From positions 78,015 to 142,014 of the forward strand of contig NZ_VRZA01000009.1 in assembly GCF_008064665.1 (NCBI RefSeq): a DNA stretch of 64,000 bases, written 5' to 3'. This stretch comes from Parahaliea maris (GTDB lineage Bacteria; Pseudomonadota; Gammaproteobacteria; Pseudomonadales; Halieaceae). The position numbers and the translations under genes were made by a program. Of the stretch, positions 9,155 through 17,054 are shown in pieces (within the stretch, counting starts at the first letter, position 1; the number at the start of each line of letters is the position of its first letter). The notes under the pieces are model-generated. The model was not told the origin of the DNA and made no database searches. It saw nothing but the letters and a program-made list of their open reading frames with translations.

Positions 9155-10368
9155 GGACGGGGCAGCTCACCCTCGGCCGTCGCCGCCGGTTCCGCGCCAC
9201 CGGCAATTGCGGTCATCCGCGGCAGGGCCAGCAGCAGCCAGCCCAGCGCCAGCCCGAGGCACAACAGGGCCAGGCCGTGGGCACCCCACTGCGCCAGCAG
9301 CACGCCGCCCAGGGCGCCACCGGCAAAAGCGCCCAGAAACTGGCAGGTGGCGTAGATGCCCAGGGCAGTACCCCGCCCCCGGGCGGACACCGTCTTGCTG
9401 ACCAGTGACGGCAGGGTGGCCTCGAGATAATTGAATCCCACGAAGAACAACCAGAGCCCCAACCACAGCAGCGCGGGGATTTCGGGCGCCGCCAACAGGG
9501 CCAGCGCCAGGGACAGGATGGCCAGCCCGGCGGCGAAGGCCTGCCGCGGGCGGCCGCCGCGCTCTGCCCGGCGCATCAGCGGCAGCACCCCCAGGAGCGA
9601 CAGCAGCACCACCGCAAGGTAGACCTGCCAGTGGGCCTCGCGACTCACTCCCAGCCCCGACTCCAGCATGCCCGGGATCACCAGGAAGGCCGCCATCAGA
9701 ATGAAATGCAGGATGAACACGCCGGCATTGAGGCGCAACAACTCGGGATCGGACAGGCTGTACCGCAGCATATTGCCGCGTGCTCCGACCTCATCGTGGG
9801 CGCGGGCGGAGACCGGTGAGCTGGGGACAACCAACAGCACCACACCAATCCCGGCCAGCGCCAGCACCACCGTCAGGAAAAACACGGCCGACAAACCACC
9901 CCAGGAAGCGACCAGGGGCCCGAGGATCAGGGCGAAGGTAAAGGCCAGGCCGATACTCGCACCGACGATGGCCATCGCCTTGGTGCGCTGTTCGCTGCGG
10001 GTCTGATCGGCCACCAGCGCCATGATGGTCCCGGCGATGGCCCCGGCCCCCTGCAGGGCGCGGCCGAGGATAATGCCCTGCACGCTGTCTGCCAGTCCGG
10101 CGATCAAGCTGCCCAGGGCGAACATCAGCAGGCCGCCGACGATGACCGGCCGGCGCCCCACCCGGTCGGAAAGCCAGCCCAGCGGGATCTGCAACAGCGC
10201 CTGACTCAGGCCGTAGACGCCGAGGGCCAGACCAATCAGGGTCGGACTGGCGCCGGGAAGGTCGGCGGCGTAGAGCGCCAGCAACGGCAGGACCATAAAC
10301 AGGCCCAGCATGCGAAAACTGTAAAGGAGGGCGAGCGACGCGACAGTGCGGCGCTCGAACGGATTCAT
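9151..10368 (-). CDS. MFS transporter (DHA1-type drug/metabolite exporter)
   Basis: Integral inner-membrane transporter with about 12 hydrophobic segments over 405 residues. The motif A-like loop GWLSDRVGRRPVIVGG after the second helix is typical of the major facilitator superfamily, and the N-terminus FERRTVASLALLYSFRMLGLF resembles the MFS gene found next to ssb in pseudomonads. I chose ATG at 10368 (GAG five bases upstream); a TTG at 10392 and a GTG at 10386 are alternatives that would add 6-8 residues. Overlaps the DAO gene by 4 bp. The substrate is unknown. Confidence 0.88.
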   Translation of the reverse strand: MNPFERRTVASLALLYSFRMLGLFMVLPLLALYAADLPGASPTLIGLALGVYGLSQALLQIPLGWLSDRVGRRPVIVGGLLMFALGSLIAGLADSVQGIILGRALQGAGAIAGTIMALVADQTRSEQRTKAMAIVGASIGLAFTFALILGPLVASWGGLSAVFFLTVVLALAGIGVVLLVVPSSPVSARAHDEVGARGNMLRYSLSDPELLRLNAGVFILHFILMAAFLVIPGMLESGLGVSREAHWQVYLAVVLLSLLGVLPLMRRAERGGRPRQAFAAGLAILSLALALLAAPEIPALLWLGLWLFFVGFNYLEATLPSLVSKTVSARGRGTALGIYATCQFLGAFAGGALGGVLLAQWGAHGLALLCLGLALGWLLLALPRMTAIAGGAEPAATAEGELPRP

Positions 10369-10422
10369 CGGCTCACGGGTAATCACGGACAACTGTCTTT
10401 TTACAAGGCGCGGCTATGTTAT

Positions 10423-10492
10423 CAGCTTCCGCTGGGGGTTAGCAGCTTCCGCCGAGGGTTAGCAGCTTCCGCTGGGGGTGGCAGCTTCCGCC
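10423..10492. repeat. 20-bp direct tandem repeat
   Basis: Three and a half copies of CAGCTTCCGCTGGGGGTTAG begin at 10423, 10443, 10463 and 10482; the third unit is one base short and the second has two substitutions. The array lies between the 5' end of the MFS gene and the 3' end of the ferritin-like gene, both on the minus strand, so it sits in the spacer between them. Confidence 0.8.
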
Positions 10493-10512
10493 CGGCCCAA
10501 CCTGACCCACCA

Positions 10513-10800
10513 TCAACCGTGGGCGATAGGGCCCTCACTGAACAGGTAGTCCCGCAGTTCCTTGTCCATGGTGGGGTCCCGGCGGCGAATCCACTCGAGG
10601 ACCATGGCGGCGTGTTCCTTCTCTTCATCCCGGTTGTGCGCCAGGATCGCCTTGAGTTCCTCGTCCTTGCAGGCGTCCACTCGCTGGTTGTACCAGTCAA
10701 CGGCCTCCAGTTCCTCCATCAGCGAGGTGATGGCCCGGTGCATGTCGCGGGTTTCATCAGAGAGCTCTGCAATCGGCTCGTGGTAGCCTTCGTTAGCCAT
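10513..10800 (-). CDS. Encapsulated ferritin (EncFtn)-type ferroxidase, stand-alone form
   Basis: A 95-residue helical protein resembling the Rhodospirillum rubrum encapsulated ferritin: it shares long runs such as MEELEAVDWYNQRVDA and ILAHNRDEEKEHAAM. The ferroxidase ligands of the family are present: Glu29/30/32 with Trp36, and Glu59/62 plus His63. In the family, two subunits share one di-iron site and form a decamer that oxidises iron inside an encapsulin shell. Here the protein stops right after the LFSEGPI segment and lacks the C-terminal linker and encapsulin-targeting peptide, and no encapsulin gene is next to it. ATG at 10800 follows a good AGGAG. A 13-bp tandem repeat begins just upstream. 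Confidence 0.88.
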   Translation of the reverse strand: MANEGYHEPIAELSDETRDMHRAITSLMEELEAVDWYNQRVDACKDEELKAILAHNRDEEKEHAAMVLEWIRRRDPTMDKELRDYLFSEGPIAHG

Positions 10801-10814
10801 GGGGTTCTCCTGTT

Positions 10815-10900
10815 GTAAACGCAGATAGTAAACGCAGATAGTAAACGCAGATAGTAAGCGCAGAAAGTGAACGCAGAAAGTGAACGCAGAATGAGCGCAG
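10815..10900. repeat. 13-bp tandem repeat upstream of the EncFtn-type gene
   Basis: Six full copies plus a partial copy of GTAAACGCAGATA (later units drift to GTGAACGCAGAAA) run from 10815 to 10900. The array ends about 5 bp before the Shine-Dalgarno of the minus-strand ferritin-like gene, so it lies in its leader or promoter. The first three units are identical, which suggests recent expansion. Confidence 0.85.
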
Positions 10901-11120
10901 CCGGTACAACGCGTTCCGGGACGGTACCACAGTTTGCGGTCTCCCTGAGGACGCCAGGGGAGCCTCCCTGCACCCCGTTGCCTGCCACCCGCTTTTGCGG
11001 CTATAGTTGACGGTCCTGAAGGCAGCCAACCGCTGCCTTTTCTTTTTTACTGACCGCCCCCAGCGCCGCCTTGCCAGACGCGGCCGGGAACAGCTGTCCC
11101 TGAGAGCAGAGGATTACACC

Positions 11121-12323
11121 GTGGCCGTGCCAGAACCCGCACCCGCCGCTGCAGCGGCGTCCGCCCTGATGCCAACCTACGCCAGACTCCCCGTGAGCTT
11201 CACCCACGGTGAAGGCGTGTACCTGTTCGACGGCGAGGGGCGACGCTACCTGGACGCCATCTCCGGCATCGGTGTCAACGGCCTCGGCCACGCCCACCCG
11301 GCGCTCACTGCAGCGCTGCAGGCGCAAGTGGCGAAACTGATCCACACCTCGAACCTGTACCACATTGCCGAACAGGAGACACTGGCCAGCAACCTGACCG
11401 CCGTGTCCGGCATGGAAACCTGCTTTTTCGGCAATTCGGGCGCCGAGGCCAATGAAGCCGCCATCAAACTGGCGCGCCTGTACGGGCACCACCGCGGTGT
11501 CGACAAACCCGCCATTATCGTCATGGAGAACTCGTTCCACGGCAGGACCCTGGCCACCCTGAGCGCCACCGGCAACCGCAAGATCCAGGCCGGCTTCGAG
11601 CCCCTGGTCAGCGGCTTCGTGCGCGCACCCCTGAACGACATGGCGGCCATCCGGCAAATTGCCATCAACAATCCCGACGTGGTGGCCGTGTTACTGGAGC
11701 CGATCCAGGGCGAAGGGGGCCTGCGCATGGCCGACACCGACTACCTGCGCCAGCTCCGTGAACTCTGCGACCAGAAGCAGTGGCTGATGATGCTGGACGA
11801 GGTCCAGACCGGCAACGGCCGCACCGGGTCCTACTTCGCCTACCAGCAACTGGGCTTCAGCCCCGACGTGGTCACCACCGCCAAAGGGCTGGGTAACGGC
11901 GTACCCATTGGCGCCTGCCTGGCCCGGGGCACCGCCGCCTCGGTATTTGCCGCGGGCCATCACGGCTCCACCTACGGTGGCAACCCGCTGGTCTGTGCCG
12001 CCGCCAATACCGTGATCAACACCATCGTCGACGAGGGCCTGGCGCAACAGGCCGCCCAGCGCGGCGAGCAGCTTCGCGCCGCCCTCGCACGGGAACTCGC
12101 GGGTGACAGCCGGGTAGTGGAAATCCGCGGCCGCGGGCTGATGGTCGGGATCGAACTCGACCGGGACTGCGGCGAGCTGGTAGCGCTCGGCCTGGAACAC
12201 GGCCTGCTGATCAACGTGACCGCCGGTCGGGTGCTCCGCCTCCTGCCGCCGCTGATTATCAGCGAAGCCCAGGTGGAAGAGCTCGCCGGCGGCATCAAAA
12301 CACTGCTGGATAAACTGGACTGA
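11121..12323 (+). CDS. argD: Acetylornithine aminotransferase ArgD
   Basis: PLP-dependent class III aminotransferase converting N-acetylglutamate semialdehyde to N2-acetylornithine in arginine synthesis (and often acting in lysine synthesis). The 400-residue protein has GVYLFDGEGRRYLDAISGIG near the N-terminus, the ENSFHGRTLATLSATG segment, the DEVQTGNGRTG Asp region and the Schiff-base Lys in TTAKGLGNGVP near residue 254. I chose GTG at 11121, preceded by AGAGGA; ATG at 11169 is an alternative, and the frame stays open to 11007. argF follows 57 bp later, an arginine pair on one transcript. Confidence 0.93.
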   Translation: MAVPEPAPAAAAASALMPTYARLPVSFTHGEGVYLFDGEGRRYLDAISGIGVNGLGHAHPALTAALQAQVAKLIHTSNLYHIAEQETLASNLTAVSGMETCFFGNSGAEANEAAIKLARLYGHHRGVDKPAIIVMENSFHGRTLATLSATGNRKIQAGFEPLVSGFVRAPLNDMAAIRQIAINNPDVVAVLLEPIQGEGGLRMADTDYLRQLRELCDQKQWLMMLDEVQTGNGRTGSYFAYQQLGFSPDVVTTAKGLGNGVPIGACLARGTAASVFAAGHHGSTYGGNPLVCAAANTVINTIVDEGLAQQAAQRGEQLRAALARELAGDSRVVEIRGRGLMVGIELDRDCGELVALGLEHGLLINVTAGRVLRLLPPLIISEAQVEELAGGIKTLLDKLD

Positions 12324-12380
12324 GCGCAATCGGCTTCGAAACACGCCGTCCTGAACTGAACCGGAATAAAGAGTAACGTC

Positions 12381-13295
12381 ATGGCCGAACTTCGCCACTT
12401 CCTGACCCTCCAGGATCTCAGCCCCCAGGAACTGCAGGCGCTGCTGGAGCGCGCCATCGAAATGAAACGGGAGCACCGCGAGGGCAGGGACCAGGGCCAG
12501 TTCCCCGGTGCCGTGCTGGCCATGATCTTCGCCAAATCCTCCACCCGCACCCGGGTGTCCTTCGAGGCGGGCATGGCCCAACTCGGCGGCCACGCCATGT
12601 TCCTGTCGCCCCAGGACACCCAACTGGGCCGCGGCGAGCCGGTGGAAGACAGCGCCCGGGTCATTTCCTCGATGGTCGACATCGTCATGATCCGCACCTT
12701 CGGCCACGACATTGTCGAGCGCTTTGCCGCCCATTCCAGCGTGCCGGTGATCAACGCCCTCACCGACGACTACCACCCCTGCCAGCTGCTGGCGGATATG
12801 CAGACCTACCTGGAGCACCGGGGCCCGATTGCCGGCAAGACCGTGTGCTGGGTGGGAGACGGCAATAATATGTGCCAGTCCTACATCAACGCCGCCGCCC
12901 AGTTCGACTTTACCCTGCGGGTAGCCTGCCCGCCCGGCTACGAACCCGACAGCGCCCTGCTGGCGAAACATGCCGACCGGGTCAGCGTGGTTCACGACCC
13001 CAAAGCGGCCGCCGCCGGCGCCGACCTGCTGGTCACCGACGTCTGGGCGTCCATGGGCCAGGAAGAGGAGCAGCGGGAGCGGGCGGAGAACTTCGCGCCC
13101 TACCAGGTGAACCGGGAACTGATGGACCTGGCCGCTACCGATGCCCTCTACATGCACTGCCTGCCCGCCCACCGCGGCGAGGAGATCAGTGCCGAACTGA
13201 TGGATGACCCCGATACGGTCATCTGGGACGAGGCGGAAAATCGCCTGCACGCGCAAAAGGCGCTGATGGAATTTTTGCTCAAGGCCAACCGCTGA
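12381..13295 (+). CDS. argF: Ornithine carbamoyltransferase ArgF
   Basis: Anabolic ornithine transcarbamylase making citrulline from ornithine and carbamoyl phosphate. The 304-residue protein contains the carbamoyl phosphate loop [10 protein letters not shown] near residue 53, the [11 protein letters not shown] motif near residue 132 and the ornithine-site motif [11 protein letters not shown] near residue 255. The length is typical of the anabolic enzyme. ATG at 12381 has AAGAG upstream. It follows argD on the same strand. Confidence 0.96.
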   Translation: MAELRHFLTLQDLSPQELQALLERAIEMKREHREGRDQGQFPGAVLAMIFAKSSTRTRVSFEAGMAQLGGHAMFLSPQDTQLGRGEPVEDSARVISSMVDIVMIRTFGHDIVERFAAHSSVPVINALTDDYHPCQLLADMQTYLEHRGPIAGKTVCWVGDGNNMCQSYINAAAQFDFTLRVACPPGYEPDSALLAKHADRVSVVHDPKAAAAGADLLVTDVWASMGQEEEQRERAENFAPYQVNRELMDLAATDALYMHCLPAHRGEEISAELMDDPDTVIWDEAENRLHAQKALMEFLLKANR

Positions 13296-13463
13296 AGCGG
13301 GCACTTCTGTTCGCTAAATAACCAGCCCGTCTATACAATCATTTTTTAAGAAAAAATAAATCGAACGGCCCCGACCGGGCCCCCGTCGCCCGCCTGCGGC
13401 TTCCACCCGCGTATTTGGCGGGCTCGGGGGTAAGTGAGCGCAGACCTTTCGGCTGCCCACAAC

Positions 13464-13472
13464 TTATCCACA
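13464..13472 (+). promoter_or_regulatory. Consensus DnaA box upstream of nrdAB
   Basis: TTATCCACA, an exact match to the strong DnaA box, lies about 30 bp upstream of the -35 hexamer of the nrdA promoter. In E. coli, DnaA binds the nrdAB promoter and links dNTP supply to replication. A similar role here is inferred. A single 9-mer could occur by chance, but its position makes it credible. Confidence 0.6.
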
Positions 13473-13494
13473 GAATAAACCCACTGTCATACTC

Positions 13495-13523
13495 TTGAAC
13501 TACCCCCTAACTCGCATTATCTT
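13495..13523 (+). promoter_or_regulatory. Predicted sigma70 promoter of nrdAB
   Basis: TTGAAC (13495-13500) and TATCTT (13518-13523) are separated by exactly 17 bp. Transcription would start near 13530. The first NrdR box covers the -10 element and the second lies downstream of the predicted start, an arrangement suited to repression. Confidence 0.6.
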
Positions 13524-13527
13524 GTAC
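13512..13527 (+). promoter_or_regulatory. NrdR box 1
   Basis: TCGCATTATCTTGTAC matches the 16-bp NrdR consensus ACACWATATATWGTGT at 10 positions by my count, including the central TAT and the TTG. It overlaps the predicted -10. NrdR is the near-universal bacterial repressor of ribonucleotide reductase genes and binds paired boxes about three helical turns apart. Confidence 0.6.
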
Positions 13528-13543
13528 CCATTCCAGCACAAAA

Positions 13544-13559
13544 CCCCAAGATATAGGGT
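13544..13559 (-). promoter_or_regulatory. NrdR box 2
   Basis: On the minus strand the site reads ACCCTATATCTTGGGG, matching the NrdR consensus at 12 of 16 positions by my count. Its start is 32 bp from box 1, the spacing (about three turns) expected for a functional NrdR pair. Confidence 0.68.
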
Positions 13560-14091
13560 GTCACTGTTGAATAACGCACCACATCCGGCCCCGATCCCAT
13601 AAGCGGGTGCCATAGCGGTGCACACTGTGGAGCGCTGGCAAGCAGCGCCCCGCAGCCCGGACCTGACCACACAATGCACGTATCACCGGCAAGCCCAAGT
13701 GAACGTGTAGAGCATGTAAAACATGTTGGGCATGTAAGCAGGTAAAGAGTCAGGCCGGATACCGGACACGGAGTGAACGTAGGGAGTGCATCGCCGGAAC
13801 AGACCGGCGAGCAAAAACAGGGGAGACCAAGGCAGCCCGCCAACCAGCTGTCTTTTGCACAGGCCGGCGCCGTCAGGGCACGGCCTGTGCGCCAACTTCA
13901 GCCCCACTCCCTGGACATTGTCGCGGCCCGACCCCAGTCACAACCCCACCGGGTTGGTCGGGGACGAGCGGCAGTCAGGATTGACGCGGTACGCCGCGTC
14001 GGTAAGGCGGTAACCCGAGAACAATAAGGTTCCCTTTCGGTCCAACTATTACGGTCAGAAGCAGGCGCCAGCCACCCACATCGGAGCACAT

Positions 14092-16977
14092 ATGCAGACA
14101 GAAACCAGCCCCAGCGGCCGCCCGGTCGAATCCCCCGTCACCTCCCGCGAAGAAGCCGGCGTCAGCGCCAACATCGCGGCGACTGCCCCCGGGCAACTGC
14201 GCGTCATCAAGCGCAACGGCACGGTGGTCTCCTTCGAGGCCAGCAAAATCTCGGTGGCCATCACCAAGGCCTTCCTGGCCGTTGAGGGCGGCACCGCGGC
14301 GGCCTCCAGCCGCATCCACGAGACCGTGGCCAAGCTGACCGAGCAGGTCACCGGCACCTTCCAGCGCCGTATGCCTTCCGGGGGTACTGTCCATATCGAG
14401 GATATCCAGGACCAGGTGGAACTGGCCCTGATGCGCGCCGGCGAGCACAAAATCGCCCGCGACTACGTGATCTACCGGGAAGAGCAGTCGCGCAAACGCG
14501 CCGCCCGCCAGGCCCTGTCTCCGGCCACCCAGGAAGCCGCCGTGGGTATCACGGTGGTCCAGCCCGACGGCAGCCGCCTGCCGCTGGATATCGAGCGCCT
14601 GCACACCATCGTGTCCGAAGCCTGCGCCGACCTGTCCGATGTCAGTGAGACCCGCATTCTCGACGAGGCCCTGAAGAACCTCTACGACGGTGTGACCGCC
14701 AATGAGCTGTCCACCTCCCTGGTGATCACCGCCCGCACCCTGATCGAGCAGGAGCCCAACTACAGCTACGTCGCCGCCCGTCTGCTCTGCGACAACCTGC
14801 GCGCCGAGGCCCTCGGCTTCCTCGGGGTGGCCGACTCCGCCACCCAGGCCGACATGAGCCGCCTGTACGCCGAGGCCCTGCCCGCCTATGTCGAGCGCGG
14901 CGCCGCCCTCGAGCTGGTGTCCCCGGCCCTGAAAGACTTCGACCTCGAGCGCCTGGGCCAGGCCCTGCTGCCCGAACGCGACCTGCAGTTCACCTACCTG
15001 GGCCTGCAGACCCTGTACGACCGCTACTTCATCCACAGCGAGGAAGTGCGCTTCGAGCTGCCGCAGATCTTCTTCATGCGCGTGGCCATGGGCCTGGCGG
15101 TGGAAGAGGACGACAAGAACGCCCGCGCCATCGAGTTCTACGAGCTGCTGTCCTCCTTCGACTACATGAGCTCCACCCCCACCCTGTTCAACGCCGGCAC
15201 CCTGCGCCCGCAGCTGTCCTCCTGCTACCTGACCACGGTACCGGACGACCTGCGCGGCATTTACGGCGCCATCCAGGACAACGCCATGCTGTCCAAATTT
15301 GCCGGCGGCCTGGGTAACGACTGGACGCCGGTTCGCGGCCTCGGCTCCTACATCAAGGGCACCAACGGCAAATCCCAGGGCGTGGTCCCCTTCCTCAAGG
15401 TGGTGAACGACACCGCGGTGGCCGTAAACCAGGGCGGCAAGCGCAAGGGCGCGGTGTGCGCCTACCTCGAGACCTGGCACATGGACATCGAGGAATTTGT
15501 GGAGCTGCGCAAAAACACCGGTGACGACCGCCGCCGCACCCACGATATGAACACCGCCAACTGGATCCCCGACCTGTTCATGAAGCGGGTGTTCGACGAC
15601 GGCGAATGGACCCTGTTCTCCCCCAACGACGTGCCGGACCTGCACGACCTGTACGGTACCGCCTTCGAGGAACGCTACACCCACTACGAAGAGCAGGCCC
15701 GCGCCGGCAAACTGAAGCTGCACAAGAAAGTGCGCGCCCAGAACCTGTGGCGCAAGATGCTCGGCATGCTGTTCGAGACCGGCCACCCCTGGATGACCTT
15801 CAAGGACCCCTGCAACCTGCGCTCGCCGCAGCAGCACGTGGGCGTGGTGCACTCTTCCAACCTGTGCACCGAGATCACCCTGAACACCAAGGCCAACGAA
15901 GAGATCGCCGTGTGCAACCTGGGTTCCGTGAACCTGCCCCAGCACATCGACGAGAACGGCCTGAACCTGGAGAAGCTGGAAAAAACCGTGCGCACCGCCG
16001 TGCGCATGCTGGATAACGTGATCGACATCAACTACTACTCTGTCGATACCGCCCAGAATTCCAACTTCAAGCACCGCCCGGTGGGCCTCGGCCTGATGGG
16101 CTTCCAGGACGCCCTGTACAAGCAGCACATCGCCTATGGCTCCGACGATGCGGTAACCTTCGCCGACCGTTCCATGGAAGCGATCAGCTACTTCGCCATC
16201 GAGGCCTCCAGCGAGCTGGCTACCGAGCGCGGCAGCTACTCCAGCTACGAGGGCTCCCTGTGGAGCCAGGGCATCTTCCCGATCGACTCCCTGGATATCC
16301 TCGAAAAGCAGCGCGGCGCCGATTACATCAGCATCAACCGCGATGCGACCCTGGACTGGGACAGCCTGCGCGCCACCGTGAAGGCCCAGGGCATGCGCAA
16401 CTCCAACGTGATGGCGATCGCCCCCACCGCGACCATCGCCAACATCACTGGCGTATCCCAGTCCATCGAGCCCACGTACCAGAACCTGTACGTGAAATCG
16501 AACCTGTCCGGAGAGTTCACCGTGGTCAACCCCTACCTGGTACGCGACCTGAAAGCGCGCAAGCTGTGGGACGGGGTGATGGTCAACGACCTCAAGTACT
16601 ACGACGGCAGCGTACAGCAGATCGACCGGGTGCCGGCCGACCTGAAGGCGGTCTACGCCACCGCCTTCGAGGTAGAGCCGCGCTGGCTGGTGGACGCCGC
16701 CAGCCGCCGCCAGAAGTGGATCGACCAGGCCCAGTCCCTGAACCTGTACATCAACAACGCCAGCGGCAAGAAGCTCGACATCACCTACCGCATGGCGTGG
16801 TTCTCGGGCCTCAAGACCACCTACTACCTGCGCTCGCTGGCGGCCACCGGCACCGAGAAATCCACCATCAGCACCGGCAACCTGAATGCCGTCTCCTCTG
16901 GTGAATCCGCCGGCGGCCCGGCCCCCGTGCCGAAGGCCTGCTCGCTGGATGACCCGGACTGTGAGGCCTGCCAATAA
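14092..16977 (+). CDS. nrdA: Class Ia ribonucleoside-diphosphate reductase, alpha subunit
   Basis: Catalytic subunit that reduces ribonucleoside diphosphates to deoxyribonucleotides with the NrdB radical. The 961-residue protein has an N-terminal ATP-cone (about residues 35-130, starting RVIKRNGTVVSFEASKI) and a second, cone-like segment (about 145-235), as in Pseudomonas NrdA. The catalytic barrel follows with the active-site Cys in SSCYLTTVPD, the NLCTEITLNTK finger-loop region (Asn, Cys, Glu), VCNLGSVNL with the second redox Cys, and GLGLMGFQDALY. The C-terminal redox pair is in CSLDDPDCEACQ. nrdB follows after 77 bp. The ATG lies about 560 nt after the predicted transcription start. Confidence 0.97.
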   Translation: MQTETSPSGRPVESPVTSREEAGVSANIAATAPGQLRVIKRNGTVVSFEASKISVAITKAFLAVEGGTAAASSRIHETVAKLTEQVTGTFQRRMPSGGTVHIEDIQDQVELALMRAGEHKIARDYVIYREEQSRKRAARQALSPATQEAAVGITVVQPDGSRLPLDIERLHTIVSEACADLSDVSETRILDEALKNLYDGVTANELSTSLVITARTLIEQEPNYSYVAARLLCDNLRAEALGFLGVADSATQADMSRLYAEALPAYVERGAALELVSPALKDFDLERLGQALLPERDLQFTYLGLQTLYDRYFIHSEEVRFELPQIFFMRVAMGLAVEEDDKNARAIEFYELLSSFDYMSSTPTLFNAGTLRPQLSSCYLTTVPDDLRGIYGAIQDNAMLSKFAGGLGNDWTPVRGLGSYIKGTNGKSQGVVPFLKVVNDTAVAVNQGGKRKGAVCAYLETWHMDIEEFVELRKNTGDDRRRTHDMNTANWIPDLFMKRVFDDGEWTLFSPNDVPDLHDLYGTAFEERYTHYEEQARAGKLKLHKKVRAQNLWRKMLGMLFETGHPWMTFKDPCNLRSPQQHVGVVHSSNLCTEITLNTKANEEIAVCNLGSVNLPQHIDENGLNLEKLEKTVRTAVRMLDNVIDINYYSVDTAQNSNFKHRPVGLGLMGFQDALYKQHIAYGSDDAVTFADRSMEAISYFAIEASSELATERGSYSSYEGSLWSQGIFPIDSLDILEKQRGADYISINRDATLDWDSLRATVKAQGMRNSNVMAIAPTATIANITGVSQSIEPTYQNLYVKSNLSGEFTVVNPYLVRDLKARKLWDGVMVNDLKYYDGSVQQIDRVPADLKAVYATAFEVEPRWLVDAASRRQKWIDQAQSLNLYINNASGKKLDITYRMAWFSGLKTTYYLRSLAATGTEKSTISTGNLNAVSSGESAGGPAPVPKACSLDDPDCEACQ

Positions 16978-17054
16978 GGCAGGCCCCGACTCAACGGGTA
17001 AACGTCGACACACACGCATAGCAAAGAAGACAGATTTCAGGAGAACGAAACGTA

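Larger units (their letters stand above)
13296..14091. other. argF-nrdA intergenic region and long nrdA leader
   Basis: This 796-bp gap holds a DnaA box (13464-13472), a promoter (13495-13523) and two NrdR boxes (13512-13527, 13544-13559). It then continues as a roughly 560-nt untranslated leader. Hairpins seen in the leader include a 10-bp stem GCACAGGCCG/CGGCCTGTGC (13857-13890) and a 7-bp stem with a TACG loop (13983-14000). An AT-rich palindrome ATTTTTTAAGAAAAAAT lies near 13341. No riboswitch that I can name and no credible gene were found. Confidence 0.6.

Noticed and set aside
10815..10900. CRISPR-like array
   Set aside because: The units are directly adjacent with no spacers, so this is a simple tandem repeat; the same holds for the arrays at 10423 and 55083.
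13700..13790. Possible cobalamin riboswitch in the nrdA leader (a GTCAGGCCGGATACCGG-like string)
   Set aside because: The conserved B12-box core and the upstream GGTG/AAATCC elements are missing, so the resemblance is limited to one short string.
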